In this document: positions 48,967-60,285 of the stretch, in pieces
Position numbering within the stretch: the first letter of the stretch is position 1
Layout of the letters: every line of letters starts with the position of its first letter
NCBI RefSeq assembly: GCF_028554725.1
Contig: NC_071671.1
Location: 5,994,001 to 6,058,000, forward strand
DNA: 64,000 nt
Source of the DNA: Zeugodacus cucurbitae
Lineage: Eukaryota > Arthropoda > Insecta > Diptera > Tephritidae
Direction: 5' to 3'
Program-made: the position numbers and the translations under genes
Notes under the pieces: generated by a model
The model's database searches: none
Told to the model about the DNA's origin: nothing
Seen by the model: the letters and a program-made list of their open reading frames with translations, nothing else

Positions 48967-49269
48967 GGCATGATCTACAAATTTGCATAAAAAAACTTAC
49001 CTGGGCTAACTTTATCAGCTATTTTCAGCGCCATCGCTTCAAATATTACTCAACTTATGCAAATTCTAGTTGCTATATATTTATGGCAACAAGTTTTTAA
49101 TAATATTTTATTAGAAACAGCCATTTTAGTTAAGAATTTTTTTTAATTTTTTTCCAATTGAGGAGTGATGAAGTACGTTCTTCCAAATCCGACAGCAAAA
49201 TGAACGAATTTCAAAAGTACAGCACGAAGGTGACAATGGCCGCCATGGCGTAGTTGCCACTTGCGTAAA

Positions 49270-49666
49270 AATAGAAAACATTTGTATGTGTTTGGAAGTC
49301 TCCAAATTGTTGTGGAACTTATTGTATCAAATATACATTTTTATTAAAAGTAAAATAAATTATTATTTTGAGAAAATATAATAAAAAATTAAATTAAAAA
49401 ATGTTGAATAATTTTATAATAATTTTTGAATTTTATATATATTTACTTAATGGAACATCTGGTATAATGTTTTTTTTTATTTGACTGCTTTTCTTTTCAA
49501 ATTGTCAAAACTCAAAATTAAAAAAAAAAGATAAATATCAATAATAAGACAGTTTTACAAAAAATATTTTTTTTTATTACATAAAAAACTTCTTAATTGT
49601 AAAATTTAAGTGAACTTTTTTCCAATAACACTAAACCCGAAGTAACAAATATAAGGCGCGAGAACG
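49270..49666. other. Intergenic, host-gene promoter / DNAI7 promoter
   Basis: AT-rich, about 400 bp, between the divergent snoRNA host gene and the DNAI7-type gene. No element identified. Confidence 0.45.
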
Positions 49667-52600
49667 ATGGTAAAACGAAAATCGAGCCTAAAATCGAACC
49701 GAAAATCAACCGGAAAAGGAACTAAGCCAATAAAAGTGGAAAAGGAATACACAATACTAACACCGGAGGAACAACAAACTCGCGATGCCAAATATGCAAT
49801 GCGTTTAGCGGATTTGCGAACATGTCTATCCTTCATCGATGGTAAGTGGAGAGTATACGCTTCAGCTAATATGGATAAAGGAGAGGCTCTTTGTGCTCTA
49901 ATTATATGGAATAGTCCTTAATAGACATAAATTTGTTAAGTATATTGAATCCGGCAGCAAAACATAGTTCTAACTACAACAACACAAAAATATGTGTAAT
50001 AATTTTTCCATTTTTTTCATCGAACAGAGGCGTTCCTGAAAGTGGAAGAACTAAAACACGGCGAGGATGTGATAGAGAAAGTTTGTTTGCAAATTAATTG
50101 TATTTTAATATATACTTATCATTTGCGCTCCCTCTATATAGTGGCAAAACTATTTACTTTGTGATGGTCTGCCAAAACCATATATACCACCAGCTGTACG
50201 TTTGTTCTTTGAGAAATTGAAGTTTTTCGATCGTTTCAATACGGAGAAAACAATTGATTGGCTGCTGTCGGTGGATGAGCGTAGTGTATTGTCACAGGAC
50301 ATATATGGCAAGGATATGACGCGCCGGGCATTAATTAAAGAAATTCGTCCCAATTTCGGAGATGAATACAAAGCCAACATCGATTTACTATTAAAAGTAA
50401 TTTGCACAAATAACTTTATAAATTTTCAACTTCTTTATTCAATATTGATATTGTAGGTTATAAAGAGTATCGATTATTATGGCGATGATGATACAAAAAC
50501 AGTGAAAGCGCCGATACGTATTTTGCGCGATATCTTAGATGTACGTTGAAATTATTAAAGACAAGAAAACACAGTTAAACAAAATATATTATTAATTTTA
50601 CAGCAAAAGAAAGCGGCTTATCAGGAAATAGAGCACTATTTCGATCACTATGCATATCGTATATTATCATCCGAAGATTCCTATATGGAGTAAGTTTTCT
50701 AATTAGCAATTAAAGTGCAATTAAAGTGTTAATGTAATAATAACAGATCAGTGAATGCCACCACAGCTGAATATTGTTATGAATGCGACAACTTTGGCAT
50801 ACACATTTGGACGTTAAAAAATGTGCCTATACTCTTTCGATTTCTAGAGTGAGTATGAGCACTTGAATACATAATCTTTAAAATTTTTTTTTAATTTTTG
50901 ATTTTTCAATTTTTTTTTTCGTATTTTTACTACTCATATTTTATTTATATTTTTTCAATTCATAGTGTACCTTGCATTGAGGCAAATTTACATAAACTTA
51001 AAGTTAAAATCATATTGCCCTACTCTATATTAAAAGAAAACCTTACCATAAGAGGCATACATTTCTTATTCGATCCATTTAGTGAGAATGCAAAGAGCTT
51101 TAAGCAGGATATAAAAGATGTTGTGGAAGACTTGACCGCTGGCATACCGGGTATAGAATATAAAGATTACAAAAAAAAAATAATAAAAAAATATAATTTT
51201 TATATAAAAAAAAAAAATATAATAAAAAATATAATATAAAAAAGATATATATATATATTTTAAATATATATTTTTTATACAATTATTATTACCTTTTTAT
51301 TTTTTTATATTTTTTTTATTTAAAATATATATTATTGATTTTTCGTACTTTCCCAGATATACACGAATGTTTGGTGCATGAACATTTCCTACAAGTGGAT
51401 TTGCAAAATCAAGTGCGCACGAAATTGATGGAGCGACGCGCCGAATATGAGAGTAAAGTGCAGTAAGTCGATACTAGAATACTAAATCTTTTTTGGAAAT
51501 ATTTTTCTTAAATATACATATATATATTTCTTAATTTTAGCGCGCTAAATGAACAGCTGGAAATGCTAAAGAAATCCAAGTCTGCAGATGATGACAAAAA
51601 GAAAGAGCCGAAACTTATAAAGCTGCCAAAAGAACCGCCTATAATAACCGATAATACGTTTCCGGATATCTGGGAGGACTTTTTACAATTGGAAAATGAA
51701 CGTTATAACAATTTCATAAACAATATTTACAATCCAGATTCGTTGCAATTGGAACATGATGAGGTTATATTAATATAATAAAGTATTAATATAACAATAA
51801 TTAATGAATTACTTTCTCTCCATTATAGATAAATTTAAAAAAATATTCAATACTTGGTGGCATATATCAATTGTATTTTGTTAAGAAGCCTATACATTAC
51901 AACTTCAACGATTTCACTATGACATGGCATGAGAATAATGGCGATTTGGAAATTATTAAAGACGTCATAGCAGAGGAAGTTTTACCGCCAGCTAGTTCAC
52001 GAATGTCGCTACGCTCCAGTTCATCGTTTGTACGTACTTCGGCAATATCTAGGCGCAGCGTGGCACGTCTAACGGCGGCCGAATTAAGTGAACTCTTTAT
52101 GCCGCCACCACAGAATTGTGATAGTCCGAATTTTGTGATAACAATTGAATTGCCCGAATATTTATGCTTATGGGGTGGTGAGCCATTAGCATGTCATTAC
52201 GAAGATGATTTAGTTGGCTATGTCACGGAAAAATTGTCCAACGTCGATATACATAGAGTAAATCCATCGCTACCCGTTGATGATCAAAACAAAGCAATGT
52301 CGAAAGATCGTGGCAGCACAACGTTCACTAATCCTTCGGTGGATCTTTCATATACGCCCCGACAATCCTCTTCCAATCTTTCGGTGCGCACGAAACGTTC
52401 GTTTTCGAATATATTTCGTCCATCGATTGCATCGTTGGTTACTTCCATATCACCACAACAGCAGATGCATCCATCAGTCACTTCTACGATGATTGAGGAT
52501 TTTATTTTGGATTTGCCCTTGAGTTTGGTGCAAATACGGAATATACAAAGATATTGTGTACCAAGAATTATATCGTCTTTCAAGTTTCCCGTAGAATTGC

Positions 52601-54570
52601 AGGATGAAGCCAACGAAGAACAGCGTGGCAAACCAAAAAAGGGTGGTATATTGCTACGAAAGCGTGTCTCCGAGGATAGTGAACAATTGGAGGCAGTTAA
52701 GGAATTTCAGTATGATGGCCAAAATAATCCTGAGCGCATTTTTCCAATTTTACCACGTCTCGAAAAGATACATATGGAATATGTAATACATGATAAGGAC
52801 ACAGATACTATTACACTTTCAGGTACAAAGTATCCAGTGAGTTTCTCCGACTTGGTACACACACTGGACCAAATTAAGGCGTCGTATCAGAGCGGCTATA
52901 AGCACACACTACAAGTTCCCGATCGGAAAATGAACACTATTTTATTTAAGGATCATAAGAAGAAAATGAAAACTATCAGGTCAGAAGAGTCATTTTCGAA
53001 GACACCAACTGTCTCACAATCCTCGGCAAGTATACAAACGTCAAGGCATAAATCTATGAAGCGTAAAACGCGTTGGAGCGATTTAGATATACTAAAGGGT
53101 AAAGGAGATAAGGAGCGTTTGCGTTCGGACGTTAGCGTAAAACCGGAAATGGAAAAGGAGATGGAAAAAGAAATAGATAAAGAAGAAGAAGAAGAAGAAA
53201 AAGAGGAGGAAGAACTATCTAAAGAGGCCGAGGAAGCGCCAGAACCTGAAAATGAAGTTAAGCAAAAAACATTTCAGTATGCACACTGGACAACTAAATA
53301 CATCAATAGAACACAATATGAAAAAGATAAACATAAGATCACCATTTGGACTGATAGATTGGGTGTGTATACAATGTAAAAATATAAAGTGCAATAGAAA
53401 GTGTTGTTAATTGTTTGCGCCTTTTTGAACTTCAAGGTACCATTGGTTTGGCATACAAGTTATACGAGCATTTCCCCTTTAAAGATTGGAGAGTCGAACC
53501 TGACATGGAAAAGTAGACGCACTGAAAATAACAAATATGATAAATACAATAATTTTTTTTCTATTATCCATAATTAACAGTGAAGGCGAAGTAATTTTTA
53601 CACTGGAGACCCAATATGTTAGATGTGTGCTTAACATTTCAGCTCAAGGATATCGTGGTTATGTAACAGAACCAACAAAAGGTTATGTACGGCATCGCAA
53701 AATTTATATGGACATAAAAGAGCCAATAACGGACTTTAAGGAATTGAAAAAGGTAGTTGTTAAAATTATGTCACAAAAATGCATTTATATTTTAATTAGC
53801 ATATTAATTTCTTTCAATCTTCTCTTTAGCGTTTCCACGATCGTTTTTTGAATATATTTTCGAATCATGATGCTCGCTTTTATATAGAGAATGGTAATGT
53901 TACACACATTCATATCACTTTTTGTATTTTATCATATTCATTGTTTGTATTTATTTGTACAGGTTACTTTTCTGAGAAACATTTAGCCTGTGAATTACAC
54001 ACCTACTCTTGCATAGCGTTACATTGTCTGATGTTGAAATATACACGATCCGATTGGAATCGTTTGGCTAACCGTCGTGATATAATATTAAACTTTGGAC
54101 ATTGTCGTGATCCACCAGAAAATATGATGCAAGTGCATATAACTCCGGAAAATTCCACCTTTGTGGAAATAAAAGAGTTGTGTTCAGATAATTTGGATGT
54201 ATTCTTGCTGGACTACACATTGACTTGGCGTAATATAGATGTGAGTATTAATGCATACATCAATAAAATAATTTCTTCAATTTGGACAACCGCGGAACCG
54301 GATTTATATGCTTATATCCGGTCAGGAACTGCCAACATTTCCCTAATTATTTGTGAAATGTTCTCAGTTGCTAAACAGCAATACAAAAATCATATTTCTT
54401 CTACAATTTCGTTAATTGTTCGTTTCAAATTCTTTTAGAATTACTGTGACTTCCATCATCTCATTATGTCTGCATTTGTTTCCGCTATTGACAATCGCTG
54501 CAAAGATCCGAAACTCATGGTGAACGTTAAAAATTTACTTTACGAAATACGTCCGCTAAGTTACTCATAA
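49667..54570 (+). CDS. CASC1/DNAI7-type axonemal dynein protein
   Basis: Related to CASC1 (dynein axonemal intermediate chain 7), needed for motile cilia; in flies expected in sperm or chordotonal neurons. Fifteen exons: 49667-49841, 50028-50080, 50142-50396, 50457-50540, 50604-50689, 50747-50848, 50966-51150, 51357-51462, 51541-51763, 51829-53362, 53437-53512, 53581-53752, 53830-53893, 53963-54240, 54439-54570; 3525 nt, 1174 aa, phases consistent. Family marks: WQNYLLCDGLPKPYIPPAV, LPYSILKENLTIRGIHFLFD, a coiled coil near RAEYESKVHALNEQLEMLKK, and C-terminal LDYTLTWRNIDNYCDFHHLI. Longer than human CASC1 (about 716) mainly through exon 10, which holds a Ser-rich part and a Lys/Glu run (about 53,150-53,240). 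The usual Lys/Glu-rich N-terminus of vertebrate CASC1 is short here. The family call rests on remembered motifs; the gene itself is certain. Confidence 0.85.
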
Positions 54571-55251
54571 ATTAATTTCCAGAAATAAACGAAAAATATG
54601 ATTTTTAATTTATTTTAGTTTTTTTTTATTATCTTAATGTATTTTAAATTTGTCTCGAAGTATACAATAGATCTGAATATGTATCTTTGATTTTACATAA
54701 TGCACAAAGTTTGTTTGAAAGCGCATGCAAATTTACATTGTTCGAGAATTAAACCACACAATTCCCTTCATTTACAACAAATGTTATGTTCTTGCACTAT
54801 TAAATGCTTAAATTTACGTATTGCAAATGAAAGTTAATCGAAAACATATTGCTCCAAATCTAATCGTGGAATGAGTTTGGTTTGTTTGCATACTTTTTTT
54901 CAATTAGCAGCAAATAATAATAAATGGCAATCAGCAATGTTATGGAAATTGAATTTAACCGTAGAAAATTAACTTATTCACTAAACTTAACAGCAAAAGT
55001 GTACATTGGAAATAACTGGCAAAAGTATAAATGTGTGCACACAGCAGCAAGTGGCTATATGAGTAGCTTAAGATAAGCAATATTTCCTATGGCCACTATT
55101 AATCTCTTTCTGTTACACTGATGACGTCGACATTGCCAAATAACCGAAAATGTTGCTACAGGTGTACGCTTGCTGTTTTTTTTTTTGTTGTATGTTCGCT
55201 GTTGACATTATGTACACACAATACTTTTGCTACATCGTTTCTTCTGATTCC
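54571..55251. other. Intergenic, convergent 3' ends of DNAI7-type gene and Sec61beta
   Basis: No coding signal; 3' UTR of both genes. AATAAA-like plus-strand signals lie soon after the stop (about 54,585). Confidence 0.5.
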
Positions 55252-55947
<696 letters not shown>

Positions 55948-56459
55948 TTTGTTATTTAACTATTGGCAGTTTTATATAGAAAACACGTATTTACAACTGG
56001 CCAACTGAAAATCACAACGAACCAATTGACTGCTGCTTAAAAAATAAAGATTTCGCCGTACGTGTGTGACAGTTCGTTGTCGTCGATTTGTCGATTTCGT
56101 TGTTTTTTCCAATTCGGCAATCCATTCGTTTCCACGTAGACGACGAAAGTTGGCTGCTATTACATTTAACTGTCAAACCGAAAACGTCAGCAGATTAATT
56201 GCCGCATGAAACGCAAGATGCCGCTCAGTTGGTAATACGTTTTATAAATTTCGCTGGTGCGCGTCTGTTCGAACCGTATTTTGTTAGCAATTCAATTATT
56301 TAATTAATTGTGTGCAAATAAATCGGAAAGTGGTGTAATCTGTTTCCAAGTAGTCTTATACAGCGAACAAAACATTTAGTTACGAATTGAATATTGTGTT
56401 TTCAAGTATTCAAGTAAAATTGGTGGAAAATCTGTGGCTACCGCCGGAAATACTATGTA
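55948..56459. promoter_or_regulatory. Divergent promoter, Sec61beta / unidentified plus-strand gene
   Basis: 512 bp between the two start codons, containing both 5' UTRs. It is less AT-rich than surroundings and CpG-bearing (ACGTGTG, GTCGTCGATTTGTCGATTTC). No firm motif call. Confidence 0.5.
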
Positions 56460-57239
56460 ATGGAGGAAATGCAGAGTGAGCGAGGGGTAAGTTTATTGAA
56501 TTTGATATATACATTGTTGATTTAGTCATAATTATTCAATAATTCTATGATGCTGCGCCTGAGTAGTGTGCTGCATGAAAAGAAACATTTTTGCCCAAAT
56601 ATTCTGAGACGTTCTCCAATGCTTTTTTGCATATTTGTACATATGTATGTACATATGAATGTATATGTATAAAATGAAATGAAAGTGCAAGCAGCTAAAA
56701 TGGCTCTCGATGTTTGTAATTCAATGTTGTGTTATATATATATAGCTCAAGTTACTAAGGTATTAAGTAAAATGTGCAAACTCCAGTCCTCTCTACGGTA
56801 TAAATATGTACTTAACCATTCGTGAGATTCCACATAACACCAAAAAGCATATTCGATCTTATACTCAACCGATTCGTGTGGTAAATCGTAACAAAGCGCA
56901 CATTCTATATATGCTCCTTGTAATGTTATTAAACCATATTAACTACAGCCAAATTATGAATTTCGCCGTACTCACCTTTCAACTTGTATTAAAAAGACTT
57001 TCAATTTTGTCAAAGTAAAGTTTATTTCGTGCATAGAATATATATATGTATATAAGCTACGTTACATAAGTGTTTTAAATATATGGACTTGAATATTTTT
57101 TTAAACAATAAACTTCCACATTCTTCCTACGCTTCGCTGCTTATTTTCGCCTTTAATTGAAAACACTAAATTAAAGAATGAACATTACAATAATAATATA
57201 TAATATTATAGCGGGTGGATGAAAATGTAGAGTCTAGTG
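56460..57239 (+). CDS. Start of an unidentified gene (two micro-exons)
   Basis: ATG at 56460 follows a plausible 5' UTR, and nine codons (MEEMQSERG) lead straight into donor GTAAGT at 56487. A second candidate exon, 57212-57239 (acceptor TATTATAG, donor GTGAGT), continues in phase with RVDENVESS plus one base. Further exons were not found; they may lie beyond the window, so the gene would pass over the minus-strand gene at 58-60 kb. The peptide is too short to assign a family. Exon 1 could also be part of a transcript leader. Confidence 0.4.
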
Positions 57240-58005
57240 GTGAGTCACAAAAATTCATTTACTATTTGGGAATATCATGTCCTCATGTGTTTAAGTGTAT
57301 GCTATGCGGCTACAAGCTTGCGTCTAAAAGTATCATCACGTAACATTTGTCCTATACATATATGTATGTATTGCTGTTTACGCATAATACGCTTGCAATT
57401 AGTATTTGTTTATGTTAAAATTTTGCATATATATTAAATATTAATAACTTGCTAAATTGTGCGCAACACGCATTTTACAATTGCTACAATTTTTTGTTTT
57501 GATATATTTAAGTGGTTAAAACTAGCGTAGCTAGACATGATATCCGCGGTTGGTTAAGCAGTAGTTAAATGAAAAGTAACTAATAAAATATTGACAAAAA
57601 TATTTTAGCTGTGTGTATACAAATTGTAACATACTAATGTTCGTGTATATAGTGTTAAATAAGTCTCTAAAGCTTGACTTTTGTTTTTCAAGTATTGCGC
57701 ATATAGTATGTATGTAGTACATAATATTTTCATTAGAGTTAACTTGTTTATATGTATGTGGAATAATTTTTTGTTTTTGTTTTAAGTTAAGAATAAATGT
57801 TGTCAAACTACCAGTAAACTATTAACCCCGTATATGTTTATATACTTAATTTTTCATGCTTTAATTTTGTTGTTTCATCTAAGTGCATTATGAAGAATTG
57901 TTGCTTATATATTTTTGTATATTTTTTTTTTTACTTTTGTTATACTTTAACTTTTTTATAAGTGTGAAATGAAAAATAATTAAGTTGCAGATAAAATATA
58001 TAAGT
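57240..58005. other. Noncoding, 3' UTR of the minus-strand gene
   Basis: AT-rich with TATGTATG microsatellites. Likely holds the 3' UTR of the gene ending at 58006-58143; no coding signal. Confidence 0.45.
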
Positions 58006-58140
58006 TTATGCCGAGCTCGAACACGAACTCGTACGACCACCCTCCGTTGACGTTGTTATGGTTGTCGTGCCATTCGCCTTTGGTGATTTGCTTTCATCAA
58101 CACACTTTAGATTTGCATCGACCTTTTTATTCTTTAATTG
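58006..58140 (-). other. In-frame 44-codon extension beyond a UGA-C stop
   Basis: After TGA (58143-58141) followed by CAA, the frame remains open for 44 codons to TAA at 58008-58006. The segment begins QLKNKKVDANLKCVDESKSP and ends in a Ser/Thr/Gly-rich tail (GGRTSSCSSSA). It is less AT-rich than the DNA just after it, and codon usage looks coding. Interpreted as a readthrough tail of the gene at 58141-60285; alternatively chance openness. Confidence 0.5.
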
Positions 58141-60285
58141 TCAATTTTCTGCTGACATAAGGCCGATATCCTCATTGATAGACAATAATTGTTGTATGAA
58201 ATCCTGATCGTGTATGACATCGGCTAAGGATTTACAGAGTTCGGTGAGCGCCTTCTCTTTCATATTTAACTGCGGTGCCAGTTTGTTCAAATGTTGTTGC
58301 ACATTATCTGGAATCTATAAATGCAAAATACCAATTGTGTCAATTAATCAATGAAATATAGCATTAGCGTCGTTGTTATACCTTTCCTGGGTTCTTGAAA
58401 ACATTGAACATGAATTTCACTTTTATGCGTTGATCATTCGGTCCATCATAGAATAGCGTGAAATGCGATTCGTTGCTATTCGGCACAACCGGTAGGTAAA
58501 TACCCGCAAAGACGCGTCCTTTCGCGTCACGCGACAACAACGAGCGGAAGTTATACGCCAGATTACGACGTACTGTCACATCGATCGCCGTCACATAGGG
58601 CTGTTCCACATAGATGAGTGATGATTTGTATGATTGCTCATCGCCGCGTGTTTCACGTTCCATCCATTCGACGAACTTCTTGCTATGCAGACAATAGTTG
58701 TAGCAATAGTCACGTTGCAGACGTGGTTCTTTCGACTGTGTAAACCAACCTGAGGAGAATTGAAAAAAAAAAAAATAATTTGTTAATAAATGTGTCTCTC
58801 TTGAAGTTAACTACTCGGGCATACCTGTATGTGGGTACATTTGATCGGACATTACGGTAACAGCACGTCCAATATGATAACCGGGATCCAATATCATAAC
58901 ACCTTCACGTCCAGCAATCGAAATCTTCATTGCCACCATAGCGTGTTCTTTTTCTACGTTGGCATGCGGCGAATTCAAACCACCTACTTCATCAGTACTC
59001 TCAATGTAGTCACTTTGCGACATGACCTGCTCCTCGCACGAAACCAAATACAAATAGTGTTGTAAGACTGGAAAGATCTCAATGATGCGTGTCATTATCT
59101 CCATAGCCAATGAGACACACATGTGATGGCGCCTATTGATGGGCAAGTCATAGAACTGGAAGAACGACTTCAGATCTGAGCGACGTGTACGCTTGAAGGC
59201 GCGATAAAAATCTACGAATAGATTAACGGTATCGTAATGTGTCTCCTCGAGCATACGATGTAATTTCGTCTCAATAATCGCATTTAAATCTTCATATTCC
59301 CAAACCGAATCGAAATGCAGCACGCCTTTGGTGTGTTCATCATCACAGCCGGCTGCCCAATCAGGCAATGGCAACGGATGTCCCAGTGGCCAGATTCCAT
59401 TGATTTGATTGAATGCAGTTAAATTGTAGCTATCTTCATCGGCCCACCACTCTTGTTGACCGTGCATTTGGTTGCGCCACCATTTGCGGTGCTGCTCCTC
59501 GAGTAGTTTACGTATATTCGAGCAGCGTTCCATTGATGCACACGATGTCACATTATCCACTTTGTCAATGTTTCCAACCGTAACGGATGGGTCAAATGCA
59601 ATGGCACCGGCCACAACAGCATCCATGTTGTGCTCAACATGATTGATTTTACTGTCAATTGTTGTTGCTGCAACAGCGGTTGCACCTGCAACTGTATCAT
59701 AACCATTTGTAACGCGTCGTCCACCAGTGTCGTTGTCATCATCCACATGGCTTTCATCAACATCATGGTGGTTGTCCGACGACCACGCCTTGTTGTCCAC
59801 GTCCACGTTGCATTGCTGCTGTTGGGTGACAACAATTCGTTGGCCGTTGTTGTTGTTTTGTGGTCTATCTTGAACAGGAACGGTGTTCGTAGTCAATCCA
59901 ACTCGTACCGCACCCGCCGATAGACCGGCATCGGCGCCGGCGCCCACAACAACAGCCGCTTCAACAGCTGTTGTGCTTGCTGCGGCGGCGGCGCCACATC
60001 GCACCAGGCTGGCTTCGGCGAGTCAACTTGGCCATTCGGCGCCCCAACGGCCAACCGTTGGCACGTAGCCACTTTCGCAATCATTTAATGAGGTTTCTAG
60101 ATTAATTTTGGCTGTTGCGTTATTTGTTAATGGAATAGCGGTAGCTGTAGCGGCAGCGGTTGCTGGAGCGGCGTTGGAGGCGGCTGCAGCACCGTTACAC
60201 GTTGAAAATAGACTATTCCGGCCCTGTGCGCTTTTGAACAGGAGGTCCGGCTCGTCTCCAAAATACGATGGTTGTTTAGAAAGCT
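58141..60285 (-). CDS. Uncharacterised protein with Cys-His-Asp (transglutaminase-like) arrangement, 5' partial
   Basis: Not recognised by name. Exons: 60285-58825, 58749-58382, 58314-58141; phases agree. The first exon begins after acceptor TTTCACAG with an 86-codon frame (LSKQPSYFGDEPDLLFKSAQ ... YVPTVGRWGAEWPS), then an in-frame TGA (60025-60023, followed by C), then 579 further codons. That part starts with Ala/Val- and Asn/Asp-rich low complexity and leads into a conserved-looking domain from MERCSNIRKLLEEQHRKWWR. Possible triad: Cys in HHMCVSLAMEI (about 59118), His in EKEHAMVAMKI (58944), Asp in GVMILDPGYHIG (58887), the order and spacing of transglutaminase/NAT folds. A C-terminal helical part ends SINEDIGLMSAEN. 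No ATG lies upstream of the TGA in this exon, so the start exon lies further right. Function unknown. Confidence 0.75.
60023..60025 (-). promoter_or_regulatory. In-frame UGA followed by C inside the open frame
   Basis: TGA CTC interrupts an otherwise continuous frame: 86 open codons before it and 579 after. It could be a readthrough stop, a CGA-to-TGA mutation or sequencing error, or lie in an unrecognised intron. I see no convincing splice pair that removes it. Confidence 0.5.

Larger units (their letters stand above)
47445..49260 (-). ncRNA. snoRNA host gene (UHG-type, non-coding, about seven exons)
   Basis: A ladder of good splice sites on the minus strand defines tiny exons: exon 1 (5' end unsure, about 49,260) to 49001, 48784-48738, 48548 to about 48479, 48293-48237, 48062-48000, 47807-47741, and a last exon from 47543 with AATAAA near 47,469-47,464. 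Every intron contains one box C/D snoRNA. The joined exons have stops in all frames early on, so it is not protein coding, as in Drosophila UHG genes whose only products are intronic snoRNAs. Most donors are GTAAGT-like; the exon 3 donor (AG|GTTCGT) is weak. Short exon words CTGAAA/GCTGAAA recur in exons 1-5, hinting at past unit duplication. The final exon runs up to the cyp33 3' end. Overlapping GCCAT motifs at about 49,235-49,250 lie where a promoter is expected. Confidence 0.85.

Noticed and set aside
59893..60084. Minus-strand frame starting at a true ATG (MIAKVATCQRLAVG...) overlapping the 58-60 kb gene
   Set aside because: It ends soon, lies out of frame with the main domain, and the 86-codon frame through the same DNA looks more protein-like. 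It could act as an upstream ORF but is not supported as a gene.
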